The notes beneath the pieces are model-generated. The model was not told the origin of the DNA and searched no databases. It was given only the letters and a program-made list of their open reading frames with translations. The position numbers were made by a program, and so were the translations under genes. From NCBI GenBank assembly GCA_963205285.1, contig CAUJJQ010000050.1:1-11784 (forward strand): a stretch of DNA of 11,784 nt. Reading direction: 5' to 3'. Shown in pieces: positions 1-7,649 of this stretch (the stretch's first letter is position 1; the number at the start of each line of letters is the position of its first letter). This stretch comes from Pseudomonadota bacterium. Lineage in GTDB: Bacteria; Pseudomonadota; Alphaproteobacteria; Sphingomonadales; Sphingomonadaceae.

Positions 1-1444
1 ATGCGATGTCGACAGCAGCAGCGCCAAAGGCGCGCGCCTGCCATCCTGAAGTGCCGCGATAGGCGGGCACCGGCGTCGCATTGACCATGCTAGTGTGATA
101 AATATCGCCGCGTCCCAGCGCGGTAAAAGTGACCTGCTGGCCAAGCGGGGTTAACCGGCGCAAGTCCCAGCGGGCGCTGGCAAACATGCGCTGCGTATCC
201 TGCCCATCGGTGCGCAGCAGCGACAGCGAATTGGCCTGAAACAACCATTGCCCGCCGAGCAGCTGGTCATCCATCCGCTGGCGAAAATCGATGGCGGGCA
301 GTGCAATCGGCTGTTGCCCCTGCGGGTCGGCGACGCGCAGGGTCTGCATCGCCCACCCCGCGATGGTGAGGTAGGATGACCCACCATTGCGCGCGACCAT
401 GACGGTATTGCGCAGCCGGTCATCGCGGCTGATGTCATAACGGCGCAGGAATGTCCGGTCGGTGGCGAGCCGTCCCGAAAAGCTGAGCGACCAGCGAGGG
501 TCAAACTGAAAACCGCCGCTGGTATCGATATAGCCGCGAAGCTCATCACGCGCCGGTGTCGCCGTCGAACCGACCGGCACCAGCCGGCTATAAGTCGCAT
601 AACCCTGTACCCGCCATGCACCACGATCGGTCAGTCCGCGCAATTCCGCCTCCGCCATCGGGGCGGCATTTGAATAAATATGCGGGGTCAGCGTCAGGTC
701 GCTATGTTCCGAGAAACGAAGATAATAGGGCAGGGCAAATTCGACGCCATTGGTGCGGTCGATGCGAATATCGGGAACGAGCAGCCCGCTGCCCGGCACA
801 CCGATCGCCGGGTGCGATAATAATGGCAGCGGAATGATCGGCAGACCGAATAATTCGATACGCGCGCCATCATAACGGATGCGATTGTGCGCGCGATCAT
901 AATAGACGCGCGCCGCGCGCACCTGCCAACTGGGGCTTTTGGGGCATCCGTCGGGGTCCTCGACAGCGCACGGGGTATAGGCGGCGCGGATCAATTCCAT
1001 ATCGCCGTTGGCCTGACGCGCGCCGCGATTGGCGGCGAGCCGCGCCTCATTATTGAAGACCACCAGCAGATTTTCGACCACCCCGTCACGCAGCGTGTCG
1101 GTCAGTTCGACCGAATCGCCATAGGCAGTGTCCCCGTCAGGGCCGGTCAGACGGACATTGCCGTTGGCGACCACTTGTCCGCTGGTGCGGTTCCAGGTGA
1201 CGCTGTCTGCATGGAGCCGCCACCCCTGCCGTTCGAGAGCGACATCGCCGCTCGCCGTGAAGATATTGCTGTTCTGGTCAAAATCGACATGCTCAGCCGA
1301 AAAATTGAGCGTTTCATCAGCGCTCGCCGGGGCAGCGTTGGTGGGTGTTTGCGCGTTTGCGCCTGCATCTTGCGCTGTCACCGGCATGGCCCAACCCAAG
1401 GTCAGCACCGCCGGCAATATAGGCAAAAGGCGGTGGCGTGGCAT
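1..1444 (-). CDS. lptD: LPS-assembly protein LptD, N-terminal part (runs off the window start)
   Basis: LptD is the outer-membrane beta-barrel that, with LptE, inserts lipopolysaccharide into the outer leaflet after transport by the Lpt bridge. I translated the minus strand from 1444 without a stop to the window edge, giving 481 residues; the missing C-terminus would hold the rest of the barrel. Residues 1-24 form a signal peptide ending in VTA. Residues about 46-150 are the OstA/LptA-like jellyroll (periodic short strands such as FTASGDVALERQG and GNVRLTGPDGDTAYGD). Cys159 and Cys167 sit in the segment YTPC...GCPKSPSWQV, a cysteine pair typical of alphaproteobacterial LptD. From about residue 200 the LPIIPLPLL and VPGSGLLVPD stretches introduce the barrel, and amphipathic strands follow. 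ATG 1444 is chosen because an in-frame stop lies just upstream and the signal peptide follows directly. The Shine-Dalgarno is weak (CGGGAAAA, distant). It is divergent from pepA; in relatives surA usually follows lptD. Confidence 0.93.
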   Translation of the reverse strand, partial: MPRHRLLPILPAVLTLGWAMPVTAQDAGANAQTPTNAAPASADETLNFSAEHVDFDQNSNIFTASGDVALERQGWRLHADSVTWNRTSGQVVANGNVRLTGPDGDTAYGDSVELTDTLRDGVVENLLVVFNNEARLAANRGARQANGDMELIRAAYTPCAVEDPDGCPKSPSWQVRAARVYYDRAHNRIRYDGARIELFGLPIIPLPLLSHPAIGVPGSGLLVPDIRIDRTNGVEFALPYYLRFSEHSDLTLTPHIYSNAAPMAEAELRGLTDRGAWRVQGYATYSRLVPVGSTATPARDELRGYIDTSGGFQFDPRWSLSFSGRLATDRTFLRRYDISRDDRLRNTVMVARNGGSSYLTIAGWAMQTLRVADPQGQQPIALPAIDFRQRMDDQLLGGQWLFQANSLSLLRTDGQDTQRMFASARWDLRRLTPLGQQVTFTALGRGDIYHTSMVNATPVPAYRGTSGWQARAFGAAAVDIA

Positions 1445-1630
1445 GGGCTGTGCGTTTTCCCGTTAATCTGATGCGGGCGGCCATTTGGCGCGCGATATTG
1501 TTCCAAGGCTAATAACGCGCCAACATGGCTTTGCAATGCGCGCATTGGCTCCTATCAACGGCGACAAGGTCGGTACGACGCGCAATTCGCCCATATCGTC
1601 CATAGTCAGCTTTAGCGGAAAGAATTTTGC
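1445..1630. promoter_or_regulatory. divergent lptD/pepA promoter region
   Basis: This 186-base gap serves two divergent genes. TTGCAA at 1531-1536 is itself palindromic, so it can act as a -35 element in both directions. To the right, a 16-base spacer leads to TATCAA (1553-1558), facing pepA. To the left, a 16-base spacer leads to TATTAG on the minus strand (1514-1509), facing lptD. Each hexamer matches the sigma-70 consensus at about 4 of 6 positions, so these are candidates only. A perfect 14-base palindrome, CAATGCGCGCATTG, lies at 1534-1547 and overlaps the -35. An 8-base inverted repeat (TTGGCGCG at 1485-1492 with CGCGCCAA at 1516-1523) lies on the lptD side. The pepA Shine-Dalgarno (GCGGAAAG) sits about 8 bases before its ATG. 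Confidence 0.4.
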
Positions 1631-3097
1631 ATGAAGATTAGATTTGTGAGCGGGGATGCAGGTGAACGCGACGTTTTGGTATTCCCGATGCTGGCAGGCG
1701 GTTTGGCGGATGTAACCCCCCGCCTCCCCGCATCCTTTCAGCCGCTCGCCGCCGCTGCGATTGAACAGGCGCGTTTTGATGCAAAATCGGGAACCGTGTT
1801 TGAAACCTATGTCACCGATGGTGCGCTGGCCCGCCGTTTGCTGATCGTCGGCGCGGGGAGCGGTGATGCCATCGGCTGGGAACGGGCGGGCGCGGCGCTT
1901 TCGGCGCGGCTCATCGCATCGGGCGCGACCAGCGCCTTTGCCGATTTGACCGGCGCGGATGCCGACGGCGCGGCGCGCTTTGCGCTGGGCGCGACCCTGC
2001 GCGGCTGGCGGATCGACAAATATCGCACCCGCCTTGCCGCCAATCAAAGGGCAACGCTGGAGGAAGTGAGCATCGCCAACGCCGCAGCGGGCAGCGAAGC
2101 CGCGTGGCAGCGCTGGCATGCACTGGCACAGGGGGTGGGCTTTACCCGTGAACTCGTCTCCGAACCGGCGAACATCATTTACCCTGAAAGCTTTGTCGAA
2201 CGCTGCCAGAAACTCGCTGACTATGGCGTGATTGTTGAGGCGCTGGACGAAGCGGCGATGGCTGAATTGGGCATGGGCGCACTGCTCGGCGTCGGGCAGG
2301 GTTCGGTGCGGCCGCCGCGTCTGCTCAGCCTTGAATATAGGGGCGCGGGTGCACCCGAAGGCGCGCCGATCCTGATAGTCGGTAAGGGCGTTACCTTTGA
2401 TACCGGCGGTATTTCCATCAAGCCCGCCGCAGGGATGGAGGATATGAAGTGGGACATGGGTGGGGCAGGCGTCGTCGCCGGTACGCTCTATGCCCTCGCG
2501 CTTGCAAAGGCGCCTGTCCATGTCGTGGGCGTTTGCACGCTCGCTGAAAACATGCCCGACGGCAATGCGCAGCGGCCGGGTGATGTGGTGACGTCGATGT
2601 CGGGGCAAACCATCGAAGTCATCAACACCGATGCAGAGGGGCGGTTGGTGCTGGCCGATGCCATGACATGGGCACAGCGGCGCTGGGACCCCAAGACGAT
2701 GGTTGATCTGGCAACGCTGACCGGCGCGATGATTATTTCGATGGGGCGCGAGCATGGCGGCCTGTTCGCCAATGATGATGCGTTGGCAGCCAGCCTGCTG
2801 GCAGCGGGGTTGATGGCCGGCGACAAATTATGGCGCTTTCCGCTCGCCGATGCATATGACCGGCTGATCGACAGCCAGATTGCCGATATGAAAAATGTCG
2901 GACCGCGCGAAGGCGGGTCGATTACGGCGGCGCAATTTCTGCAACGCTTTGTCGAACCCGGTGTCCAATGGGCGCACCTCGACATTGCGGGGATGGTTTG
3001 GTCGGACAAGGATCTGCCAACATCCGCCAAGGGCGCGACGGGCTATGGTGTGCGGCTGATGGAAGAATTTGTCATGCGCCACAGCGCGCAAAGCTGA
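1631..3097 (+). CDS. pepA: leucyl aminopeptidase (M17 family)
   Basis: This cytosolic two-metal aminopeptidase releases N-terminal residues, preferably leucine, from peptides; M17 enzymes are usually hexameric. The protein has 488 residues, the normal family length. Residues about 1-150 are the variable N-terminal macro-like domain and about 165-480 the catalytic domain. The metal ligands expected from E. coli PepA are all present with a constant offset: Lys252, Asp257, Asp275, Asp334 and Glu336. The catalytic Lys264 and Arg338 are also present. They lie in the GKGVTFDTGGISIKP block and the NTDAEGRL family signature (residues 332-339). E. coli PepA also binds DNA at carAB and Xer sites; whether this protein does so cannot be told from the sequence. 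ATG 1631 is preceded by GCGGAAAG. The gene is divergent from lptD and is followed after 14 bases by a lipoprotein gene, probably in the same transcript. Confidence 0.96.
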   Translation: MKIRFVSGDAGERDVLVFPMLAGGLADVTPRLPASFQPLAAAAIEQARFDAKSGTVFETYVTDGALARRLLIVGAGSGDAIGWERAGAALSARLIASGATSAFADLTGADADGAARFALGATLRGWRIDKYRTRLAANQRATLEEVSIANAAAGSEAAWQRWHALAQGVGFTRELVSEPANIIYPESFVERCQKLADYGVIVEALDEAAMAELGMGALLGVGQGSVRPPRLLSLEYRGAGAPEGAPILIVGKGVTFDTGGISIKPAAGMEDMKWDMGGAGVVAGTLYALALAKAPVHVVGVCTLAENMPDGNAQRPGDVVTSMSGQTIEVINTDAEGRLVLADAMTWAQRRWDPKTMVDLATLTGAMIISMGREHGGLFANDDALAASLLAAGLMAGDKLWRFPLADAYDRLIDSQIADMKNVGPREGGSITAAQFLQRFVEPGVQWAHLDIAGMVWSDKDLPTSAKGATGYGVRLMEEFVMRHSAQS

Positions 3098-3111
3098 AGA
3101 AAGGGCGAGCC

Positions 3112-3567
3112 ATGCCATTTCTGGTAAAACCTGGGTCAAAGATTGCGGCGGGCGCGGCACTGCTGGCGTTACTCGCCGCCTGTCAGCCATCCGCCCCTGC
3201 CGATCCCGCCAAGGCGGAGGCATCGGCCCGCGCCGCACAATCGCGCGCCGATCCGCGCATTCCCGGCGGCATCCCCATATTTCTTGGCCGGACGGGGCAG
3301 ATCACCGAATTTGAAATAATGGATGCCGGGCAGGGCAAAATTGCCACCTATGCGGTGATTGCGCAGCCGTGGGATGTCCGCAATTTTTATGAAGCAGACG
3401 GGCTGGCACGCGGTTACGAAGTCATTGGCCGGGTCAATGGCGGCCTGTTCCAAAGCGTGGATATGCGCCGCCTGAATGGTCCGGCACCGCGCACGTTCAG
3501 CGCGATGGCGGTGCACAAGGGTGAATATACCAATGTCACGCTCAATTTTGATGTGACGCCGCCTTAA
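3112..3567 (+). CDS. small lipoprotein of unknown function
   Basis: I do not recognise this 151-residue protein. The N-terminus has a basic start ([10 protein letters not shown]), a hydrophobic stretch and a lipobox LLAAC, with Cys25 as the predicted lipidated residue, followed by a Pro/Ala/Lys-rich linker. It is therefore probably membrane-anchored and periplasm-facing. The folded part (about residues 60-151) looks like a small mixed alpha/beta domain: [33 protein letters not shown] contains two strands and a helix, and the C-terminus ends in an alternating strand, [16 protein letters not shown] 3112 is chosen over an upstream in-frame extension into pepA because it has AAAGGGCGAG just before it and gives a complete lipoprotein signal. 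It lies 14 bases after pepA and is likely cotranscribed with it. A stem-loop follows 10 bases after its stop. Confidence 0.8.
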   Translation: MPFLVKPGSKIAAGAALLALLAACQPSAPADPAKAEASARAAQSRADPRIPGGIPIFLGRTGQITEFEIMDAGQGKIATYAVIAQPWDVRNFYEADGLARGYEVIGRVNGGLFQSVDMRRLNGPAPRTFSAMAVHKGEYTNVTLNFDVTPP

Positions 3568-3577
3568 GCGATTGTCT

Positions 3578-3603
3578 CGAAATTCGCAGCGATGCGAATT
3601 TCG
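3578..3603 (+). terminator. perfect stem-loop after the lipoprotein gene (possible terminator or RNA 3' end)
   Basis: An 11-base arm, CGAAATTCGCA (3578-3588), pairs perfectly with TGCGAATTTCG (3593-3603) around the loop GCGA, a GNRA-type tetraloop. It starts 10 bases after the stop of the lipoprotein gene. No T-run follows, so it is not a classical intrinsic terminator. It could be a 3' mRNA-stabilising hairpin, part of a Rho-dependent end, or a protein-binding palindrome in DNA. The structure is seen directly; its role is inferred. Confidence 0.45.
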
Positions 3604-3824
3604 GCGCGGCACCAGCCCACTCCCCACCTGACATTTTCATCGCAGGGCCGGCCTCCCAAATGTTACCATATGTGGGTGGTCGGGTGGAGGCATGGGCTGG
3701 GCAACATCCACTCAAACGAATATTCGGTCTGAACAGCGGCATCGCTTGCTGCTTCGGCTTGCCATTGACGTCTGTCACCGCTAGGGGCGCGCGCAGCCAA
3801 TTTACACCTAAAAGGAACTCTCCC
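3604..3824. other. intergenic region upstream of ndk
   Basis: These 221 bases lie between the stem-loop and ndk. I see no convincing coding region, tRNA or repeat. A TTGCCA/TTGACG-rich patch near 3760-3770 could be a -35 element, but no acceptable -10 lies at the right distance. The only clear signal is the ndk Shine-Dalgarno, AAAAGGA, about 8 bases before its ATG. Confidence 0.5.
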
Positions 3825-4247
3825 ATGGCGGTTACCCGCACTTTTTCGATTATCAAGCCCGATGCCACCCGCCGCAACCTGACCGGCGCGGTCACCAAAA
3901 TGCTCGAAGAAGCGGGGCTGCGCGTTGTCGCGTCCAAGCGTATTCAGATGAGCCGCAAGCAGGCAGAGGGTTTCTACGCCGTCCACGCCGAACGTCCCTT
4001 TTACGGCGAATTGTGCGATTTCATGACCAGCGGTCCGGTCGTCGTGCAGGTTCTCGAAGGCGAAGATGCGGTAAAGCGCAACCGCGACATCATGGGCGCG
4101 ACCAACCCTGCCAATGCCGATGCTGGCACGATCCGCAAGGAATTGGCCGAAAGCATCGAAGCCAACAGCGTTCATGGCAGCGACAGCGATGAAAATGCTG
4201 CGATTGAAATCAGCTTTTTCTTCACACCCGAAGAAATCGTCGGCTGA
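3825..4247 (+). CDS. ndk: nucleoside diphosphate kinase
   Basis: NDK moves the gamma-phosphate of ATP to nucleoside diphosphates through a phosphohistidine intermediate, balancing NTP and dNTP pools in the cytosol. The 140-residue protein is full length. It starts [14 protein letters not shown], with Lys11 in the conserved IKPDA block. The active-site histidine is His117 in the signature [12 protein letters not shown] (residues 114-125). Further family landmarks are [14 protein letters not shown] (50-63), the GP of TSGPVVV, and the [14 protein letters not shown] loop (91-104). ATG 3825 follows a good AAGGA Shine-Dalgarno. Longer in-frame upstream extensions have no family similarity and were not used. 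An intrinsic terminator starts 22 bases after the stop, so this is probably a single-gene unit. It converges on purN. Confidence 0.97.
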   Translation: MAVTRTFSIIKPDATRRNLTGAVTKMLEEAGLRVVASKRIQMSRKQAEGFYAVHAERPFYGELCDFMTSGPVVVQVLEGEDAVKRNRDIMGATNPANADAGTIRKELAESIEANSVHGSDSDENAAIEISFFFTPEEIVG

Positions 4248-4268
4248 TCGACTGCATGATGGATATTG

Positions 4269-4302
4269 GGGGTCGTCTGCCGCTTGGTGGGCGGCCCCTT
4301 TT
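4269..4302 (+). terminator. intrinsic terminator of ndk
   Basis: GGGGTCGTCTGCC (4269-4281) can pair with GGGCGGCCCC preceded by GG T (4286-4298). This gives a 13-base-pair RNA stem with four G-U wobbles and the tetraloop GCTT, followed directly by TTTT (4299-4302). On the opposite strand the wobbles become A/C mismatches and no T-run follows the stem, so the terminator should act only for ndk and not for the converging purN. The T-run ends two bases before the purN stop codon. Confidence 0.78.
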
Positions 4303-4304
4303 CG

Positions 4305-5246
4305 TTACATAAAATCGACAAGTGCCGCCAATTTGCGCGGGGCGATGGCCTGCCACGAACGGGTGAGCGCATCATTGATCGCTTCCCAATCCACATCACC
4401 CAGGTCAAGCCTTATGCCCAGCCAGCCATCCCCGAAATAGGCCGGACGGAAATATAGCGCATCATCCTGTTCGATGCGCATCGCCTGTTCCTCAGCCCCG
4501 CTGATTTTGACCAGCAGCGCGGTCTGCCCGTCGCCATGGTGATTATGGCTGACATAGGCGAATTTCTTGCCCTTGATGATACCAAAACAGGCCATGCCGT
4601 GGCTCAGCGTCTCCTCCGCTTCGGGGAGCACCATGGCGAGCGTGCGCACCCGCTGCGTCAGAAAGGTGGGGTCGGCTTCGCGCGTGACATATTCCGCCAG
4701 CGTGCGCGCATATAGCTGATGCTCGGCGATGAGCACCCGTGCGGCAAGGCTCGTCGCGTCATCGCCGGGCAGGATGGCGACCGGACATTGCGCCAGCACC
4801 GGGCCATCATCCAAGCCGACAGTGACCACATGCACCGAACAGCCGCCATGGCTGTCGCCCGCGTCAATCGCGCGCTGGTGCGTGTCCAGCCCCTTATATT
4901 TGGGCAGCAGGCTGGGGTGGATGTTGAGCATCCGTTCCGCCCATTTATCGACGAAATCCGCACTCAAAATCCGCATATAGCCCGCGAGCGCGACAAATTG
5001 CGCACCCGACGCGACAATCGCGTCATGCATGATGGCATCATGCGCGGCCCGGCTCAGCCCCTGATGCGGATGGGCGAATGTTGCTACCCCCTCTGCTGCG
5101 GCCAGTGTAAGGCCCGCCGCATCGGGGTTGTTGCTGGCGACAAGGGCAATTTCAAAGGGGCAATCATCGCGTCGTGATGCGTAAAGCAGCGCGGCCATAT
5201 TGGTGCCGCCACCCGAAATCAGCACCGCGACGCGGGATTTACCCAT
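4305..5246 (-). CDS. purN: phosphoribosylglycinamide formyltransferase fused to a YjbR/MmcQ-like domain
   Basis: Residues 1 to about 190 are the GAR transformylase that uses 10-formyltetrahydrofolate to formylate GAR, the third step of purine synthesis. Visible landmarks are the phosphate-binding start [16 protein letters not shown], catalytic Asn108 and His110 in [12 protein letters not shown], and Asp146 in [10 protein letters not shown], matching Asn106, His108 and Asp144 of E. coli PurN. The usual enzyme ends near residue 190-210, but this frame continues to residue 313. Residues about 197-310 read as a YjbR/MmcQ (DUF419) domain: [19 protein letters not shown], then [18 protein letters not shown], then [23 protein letters not shown]. 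No stop or clear ribosome site separates the parts. The gene overlaps the end of purM by 8 bases (ATGGGTAA), with GGAG 11 bases before the ATG, so translation is probably coupled. The function of the added domain is unknown. Confidence 0.93.
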   Translation of the reverse strand: MGKSRVAVLISGGGTNMAALLYASRRDDCPFEIALVASNNPDAAGLTLAAAEGVATFAHPHQGLSRAAHDAIMHDAIVASGAQFVALAGYMRILSADFVDKWAERMLNIHPSLLPKYKGLDTHQRAIDAGDSHGGCSVHVVTVGLDDGPVLAQCPVAILPGDDATSLAARVLIAEHQLYARTLAEYVTREADPTFLTQRVRTLAMVLPEAEETLSHGMACFGIIKGKKFAYVSHNHHGDGQTALLVKISGAEEQAMRIEQDDALYFRPAYFGDGWLGIRLDLGDVDWEAINDALTRSWQAIAPRKLAALVDFM

Positions 5247-6345
5247 GGTGCGTTGCGCTCCAATCCTTCATCGCCGACCAAGTGCCGCGCGCGCCGCTGA
5301 CCGTGCAGCCTTTTTCCCCTGCCGCAATATGGCCGATGCGATGGACGACCTCCCCCGCCGCAATCAACGCGGCGGTGACAGCATCCACCTTGGCCGGTTC
5401 GACAACCAGCGCCATGCCGATGCCGCAGTTGAACGTGCGCGCCATTTCCTCTGGCTCGATATTTCCCTGTGCCTGCAAAAATGCCATCAGGCGTGGCTGT
5501 TCCCATCCATCCGCATCCACATGTGCGTGGAGGTGCGCGGGCAGCACGCGCGGTATATTTTCGAGCAGGCCGCCGCCGGTAATATGTGCCATCGCGTGCA
5601 GCGCCCCTGCGCGGACGAGGGGGAGGATGCTGCGCACATATATCCGCGTCGGGGCCATCAGCGCGTCAATCAGCAAAATCTCAGGGTCGAACAGCGCCGG
5701 TCGGTCGAGCTTCCACCCCTTGTCAGCGGCGAGGCGGCGTACCAGCGAAAAGCCGTTGGAATGGACACCGGAGGATGCCAGCCCCAAAATCACATCACCT
5801 TCGGCCACCTTGTCTGCGGTCAGCACATCGCCGCGTTCGACCGCGCCGACGCAAAATCCGGCAAGGTCATAATCCTCATCATCATACATGCCCGGCATTT
5901 CGGCGGTTTCGCCGCCAATCAGCGCGCAACCGGCCTGTCGGCATCCCTCTGCAATGCCCGCGATGACAGCCACGGCGACATCTTGGTCGAGCTTGCCGCA
6001 CCCATAATAGTCGAGGAAGAATAGCGGTTCGGCCCCCTGCACTATCAAATCATTGGCGCACATGGCGACCAGATCGATGCCGACACCATCGTGTCGCCCC
6101 GCCTCTATCGCCAATTTCAGCTTGGTGCCGACGCCATCATTGGCAGCAACCAGCAGTGGGTCGGTAAAGCCCGCGGCGCGCAGGTCAAAAAAGCCGCCAA
6201 AGCCGCCCAAATCCGCATCCGCTCCGGCGCGCCTTGTCGCGCGGGCCAAGGGTGCGATGGCCCGCACCAATGCGTTGCCCGCCGCAATATCCACCCCCGC
6301 CTCAGCATAGGTGTAGCGCATATTTCCCAATTTATTGACGCTCAT
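5239..6345 (-). CDS. purM: phosphoribosylformylglycinamidine cyclo-ligase (AIR synthase)
   Basis: PurM closes FGAM to aminoimidazole ribonucleotide with ATP, the fifth step of purine synthesis, in the cytosol. The 368-residue protein shows the family blocks in order: [17 protein letters not shown] (11-27), [12 protein letters not shown] (68-79), [18 protein letters not shown] (97-114), the glycine-rich [14 protein letters not shown] (141-154), [14 protein letters not shown] (191-204), and [16 protein letters not shown] (254-269). Two starts are possible. ATG 6345 gives the length stated but has no clear Shine-Dalgarno. ATG 6321 (Met9) has GGGA just upstream and still keeps the whole domain. 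Its final codons contain the purN start, so the two form an operon even though PurN acts earlier in the pathway. It is divergent from the DUF2066 gene across 59 bases, which must hold or adjoin both promoters; no strong hexamer pair was seen there. Confidence 0.96.
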   Translation of the reverse strand: MSVNKLGNMRYTYAEAGVDIAAGNALVRAIAPLARATRRAGADADLGGFGGFFDLRAAGFTDPLLVAANDGVGTKLKLAIEAGRHDGVGIDLVAMCANDLIVQGAEPLFFLDYYGCGKLDQDVAVAVIAGIAEGCRQAGCALIGGETAEMPGMYDDEDYDLAGFCVGAVERGDVLTADKVAEGDVILGLASSGVHSNGFSLVRRLAADKGWKLDRPALFDPEILLIDALMAPTRIYVRSILPLVRAGALHAMAHITGGGLLENIPRVLPAHLHAHVDADGWEQPRLMAFLQAQGNIEPEEMARTFNCGIGMALVVEPAKVDAVTAALIAAGEVVHRIGHIAAGEKGCTVSGARGTWSAMKDWSATHHG

Positions 6346-6404
6346 GCGCCGCTGCTAGCCATAACGGGCTTGGATTTCCATGCTCTTGTCGCCAAAAGGG
6401 CGGC

Positions 6405-7649
6405 GTGAAGGTAGAATTCCCATCTAAAAAGGCGCGCCGCTGGGCGCTGGCGGCGGTGCTGACGCTCGTAATTGGCGGCGGCGGCGCTGTTTTTGCGCAA
6501 GTAGAAGCGGGGGATCGCGGGATCGCGCCGGTCGGTAATTCGAGCGATTTGATCGCCGATAATATCACTATCGATGTGCTGGCCGATTCGCCTGAGGCAG
6601 CACGTACCAAGGGCTGGCAGGAGGCGCAGCGCAGGGGCTGGGCCGCGCTCTATCGCCAAACGCACGGTGGCACCGCTGCCCCGGCGCTCAGCGATTCGGT
6701 GCTCGATTCGATTGTGACCGCGATCGTCATCCAGCAGGAACAAATTGGTCTTGGGCGCTATCGTGCGACTTTGGGCGTGCAGTTTGACCGCGCGCGCGCC
6801 GGGCAGATTTTGGGGATAAGCGGGCGCGTGCTGCGTTCGCCGCCGTTGCTCGTCGTGCCCATCGTTTATGAAAATGGCGTCGCGCAAAGCTTTGAACGGC
6901 GCAGCGAATGGCAACGGGCGTGGGCGCAGTTCCGCACCGCTGATTCGACGATTGATTATGTGCGCACCGGCGGTTTTGGGGCGGACACATTGCTGCTCAA
7001 CCCCGGACAGCAGCGCCGCCGCTCACGCGGCTGGTGGCGCGACATTTTGAATCAATATGGCGCTTCGGACGTTATTTTTCCGACCGTCCGGATTGAACGC
7101 AGCTGGCCCGGCGGCCCAGTTATCGGTTATTTTTCAGCACGTTCCGGGCCAGATAATATGTTGCTCGGCAGCTTTGCCTTGCAGGTGCGCTCCCCCGCCG
7201 GGTTGCGCCGCCTGATGCAGGATGGCGCGCGCCGCATGGATGCGCTGTTCACCGCTGCCTTGGCCGACGGGCGGCTGCGCACCGACCCATCGCTGATTAT
7301 CGAAGCGCCGGTCGCTGCCGAAGAAATTGAAATGACCGAAGAAGCTTTGCCGGAGGAAGCTGTCGAGGGTGCGACGCCGACCGACCAAAGCCCTGTTGCT
7401 ACGCCACAGGCCAGCGGTGATTTCTCGATTCAGATTGAAACGCCTGATTCGCTGGGCGTCATCGCGGCGGAAAATGCGCTGCGCTCGGTTGGCGGGGTGG
7501 AAAGTGCCAATGCCAGTTCGATAGCGGTGGGCGGGGTTTCGGTGATCCGCGTCCGTTTCCGGGGCAGCGCCGCCGACCTGCGCGCCGCACTCAGCTCGGC
7601 GGGGTATCGCGTTGCGCAGAGCGGCAATAATTTCCGCATTTCGCGTTAA
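6405..7649 (+). CDS. secreted DUF2066-domain protein
   Basis: This is a 414-residue exported protein of unknown function. The start is GTG 6405, with AAAAGGG about 6 bases upstream. Residues 8-31 form a signal peptide (KKARRWALAAVLTLVIGGGG, then AVFAQ). Residues about 50-290 resemble DUF2066: a strand, ITIDVLADSPEAARTKGWQEAQRRGWAALYR, helices, then RYRATLGVQFDRARAGQIL and PPLLVVPIV. Residues about 300-338 are a linker rich in Glu, Pro and Thr. Residues about 339-414 form a small beta-alpha-beta unit (FSIQIETPDSLGVIAAENAL, then VSVIRVRFRGSAADLRAALSS). It ends exactly where hdaA begins (TAA then ATG), so the two are probably translated from one mRNA. Its placement next to hdaA is, as I recall, common in this group, but no functional link is shown by the sequence. 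The family assignment is by pattern recognition. Confidence 0.82.
   Translation: MKVEFPSKKARRWALAAVLTLVIGGGGAVFAQVEAGDRGIAPVGNSSDLIADNITIDVLADSPEAARTKGWQEAQRRGWAALYRQTHGGTAAPALSDSVLDSIVTAIVIQQEQIGLGRYRATLGVQFDRARAGQILGISGRVLRSPPLLVVPIVYENGVAQSFERRSEWQRAWAQFRTADSTIDYVRTGGFGADTLLLNPGQQRRRSRGWWRDILNQYGASDVIFPTVRIERSWPGGPVIGYFSARSGPDNMLLGSFALQVRSPAGLRRLMQDGARRMDALFTAALADGRLRTDPSLIIEAPVAAEEIEMTEEALPEEAVEGATPTDQSPVATPQASGDFSIQIETPDSLGVIAAENALRSVGGVESANASSIAVGGVSVIRVRFRGSAADLRAALSSAGYRVAQSGNNFRISR

Noticed and set aside
887..1471. A 194-codon open frame on the plus strand opposite lptD
   Set aside because: The minus strand encodes continuous LptD with a signal peptide and conserved blocks; the opposite frame shows no family features.
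1463..2755. A 430-codon open frame on the minus strand opposite pepA
   Set aside because: It lies antisense to a clear, complete aminopeptidase, and its translation is rich in Arg, His and Cys with no recognisable domain, as expected for a shadow frame in GC-rich DNA.
3745..3800. ndk promoter with TTGCCA or TTGACG as -35
   Set aside because: The hexamers at 16-18 bases downstream (such as TAGGGG or CGCGCG) are too poor to call a -10.
3660..3824. N-terminal extension of ndk from an upstream in-frame ATG
   Set aside because: NDK proteins start at the MAVTRTFS position, which has a good Shine-Dalgarno; the extension has no similarity to the family.
5200..6024. A 274-codon plus-strand frame opposite purM
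   Set aside because: It is a shadow of purM, with atypical composition and no domain.
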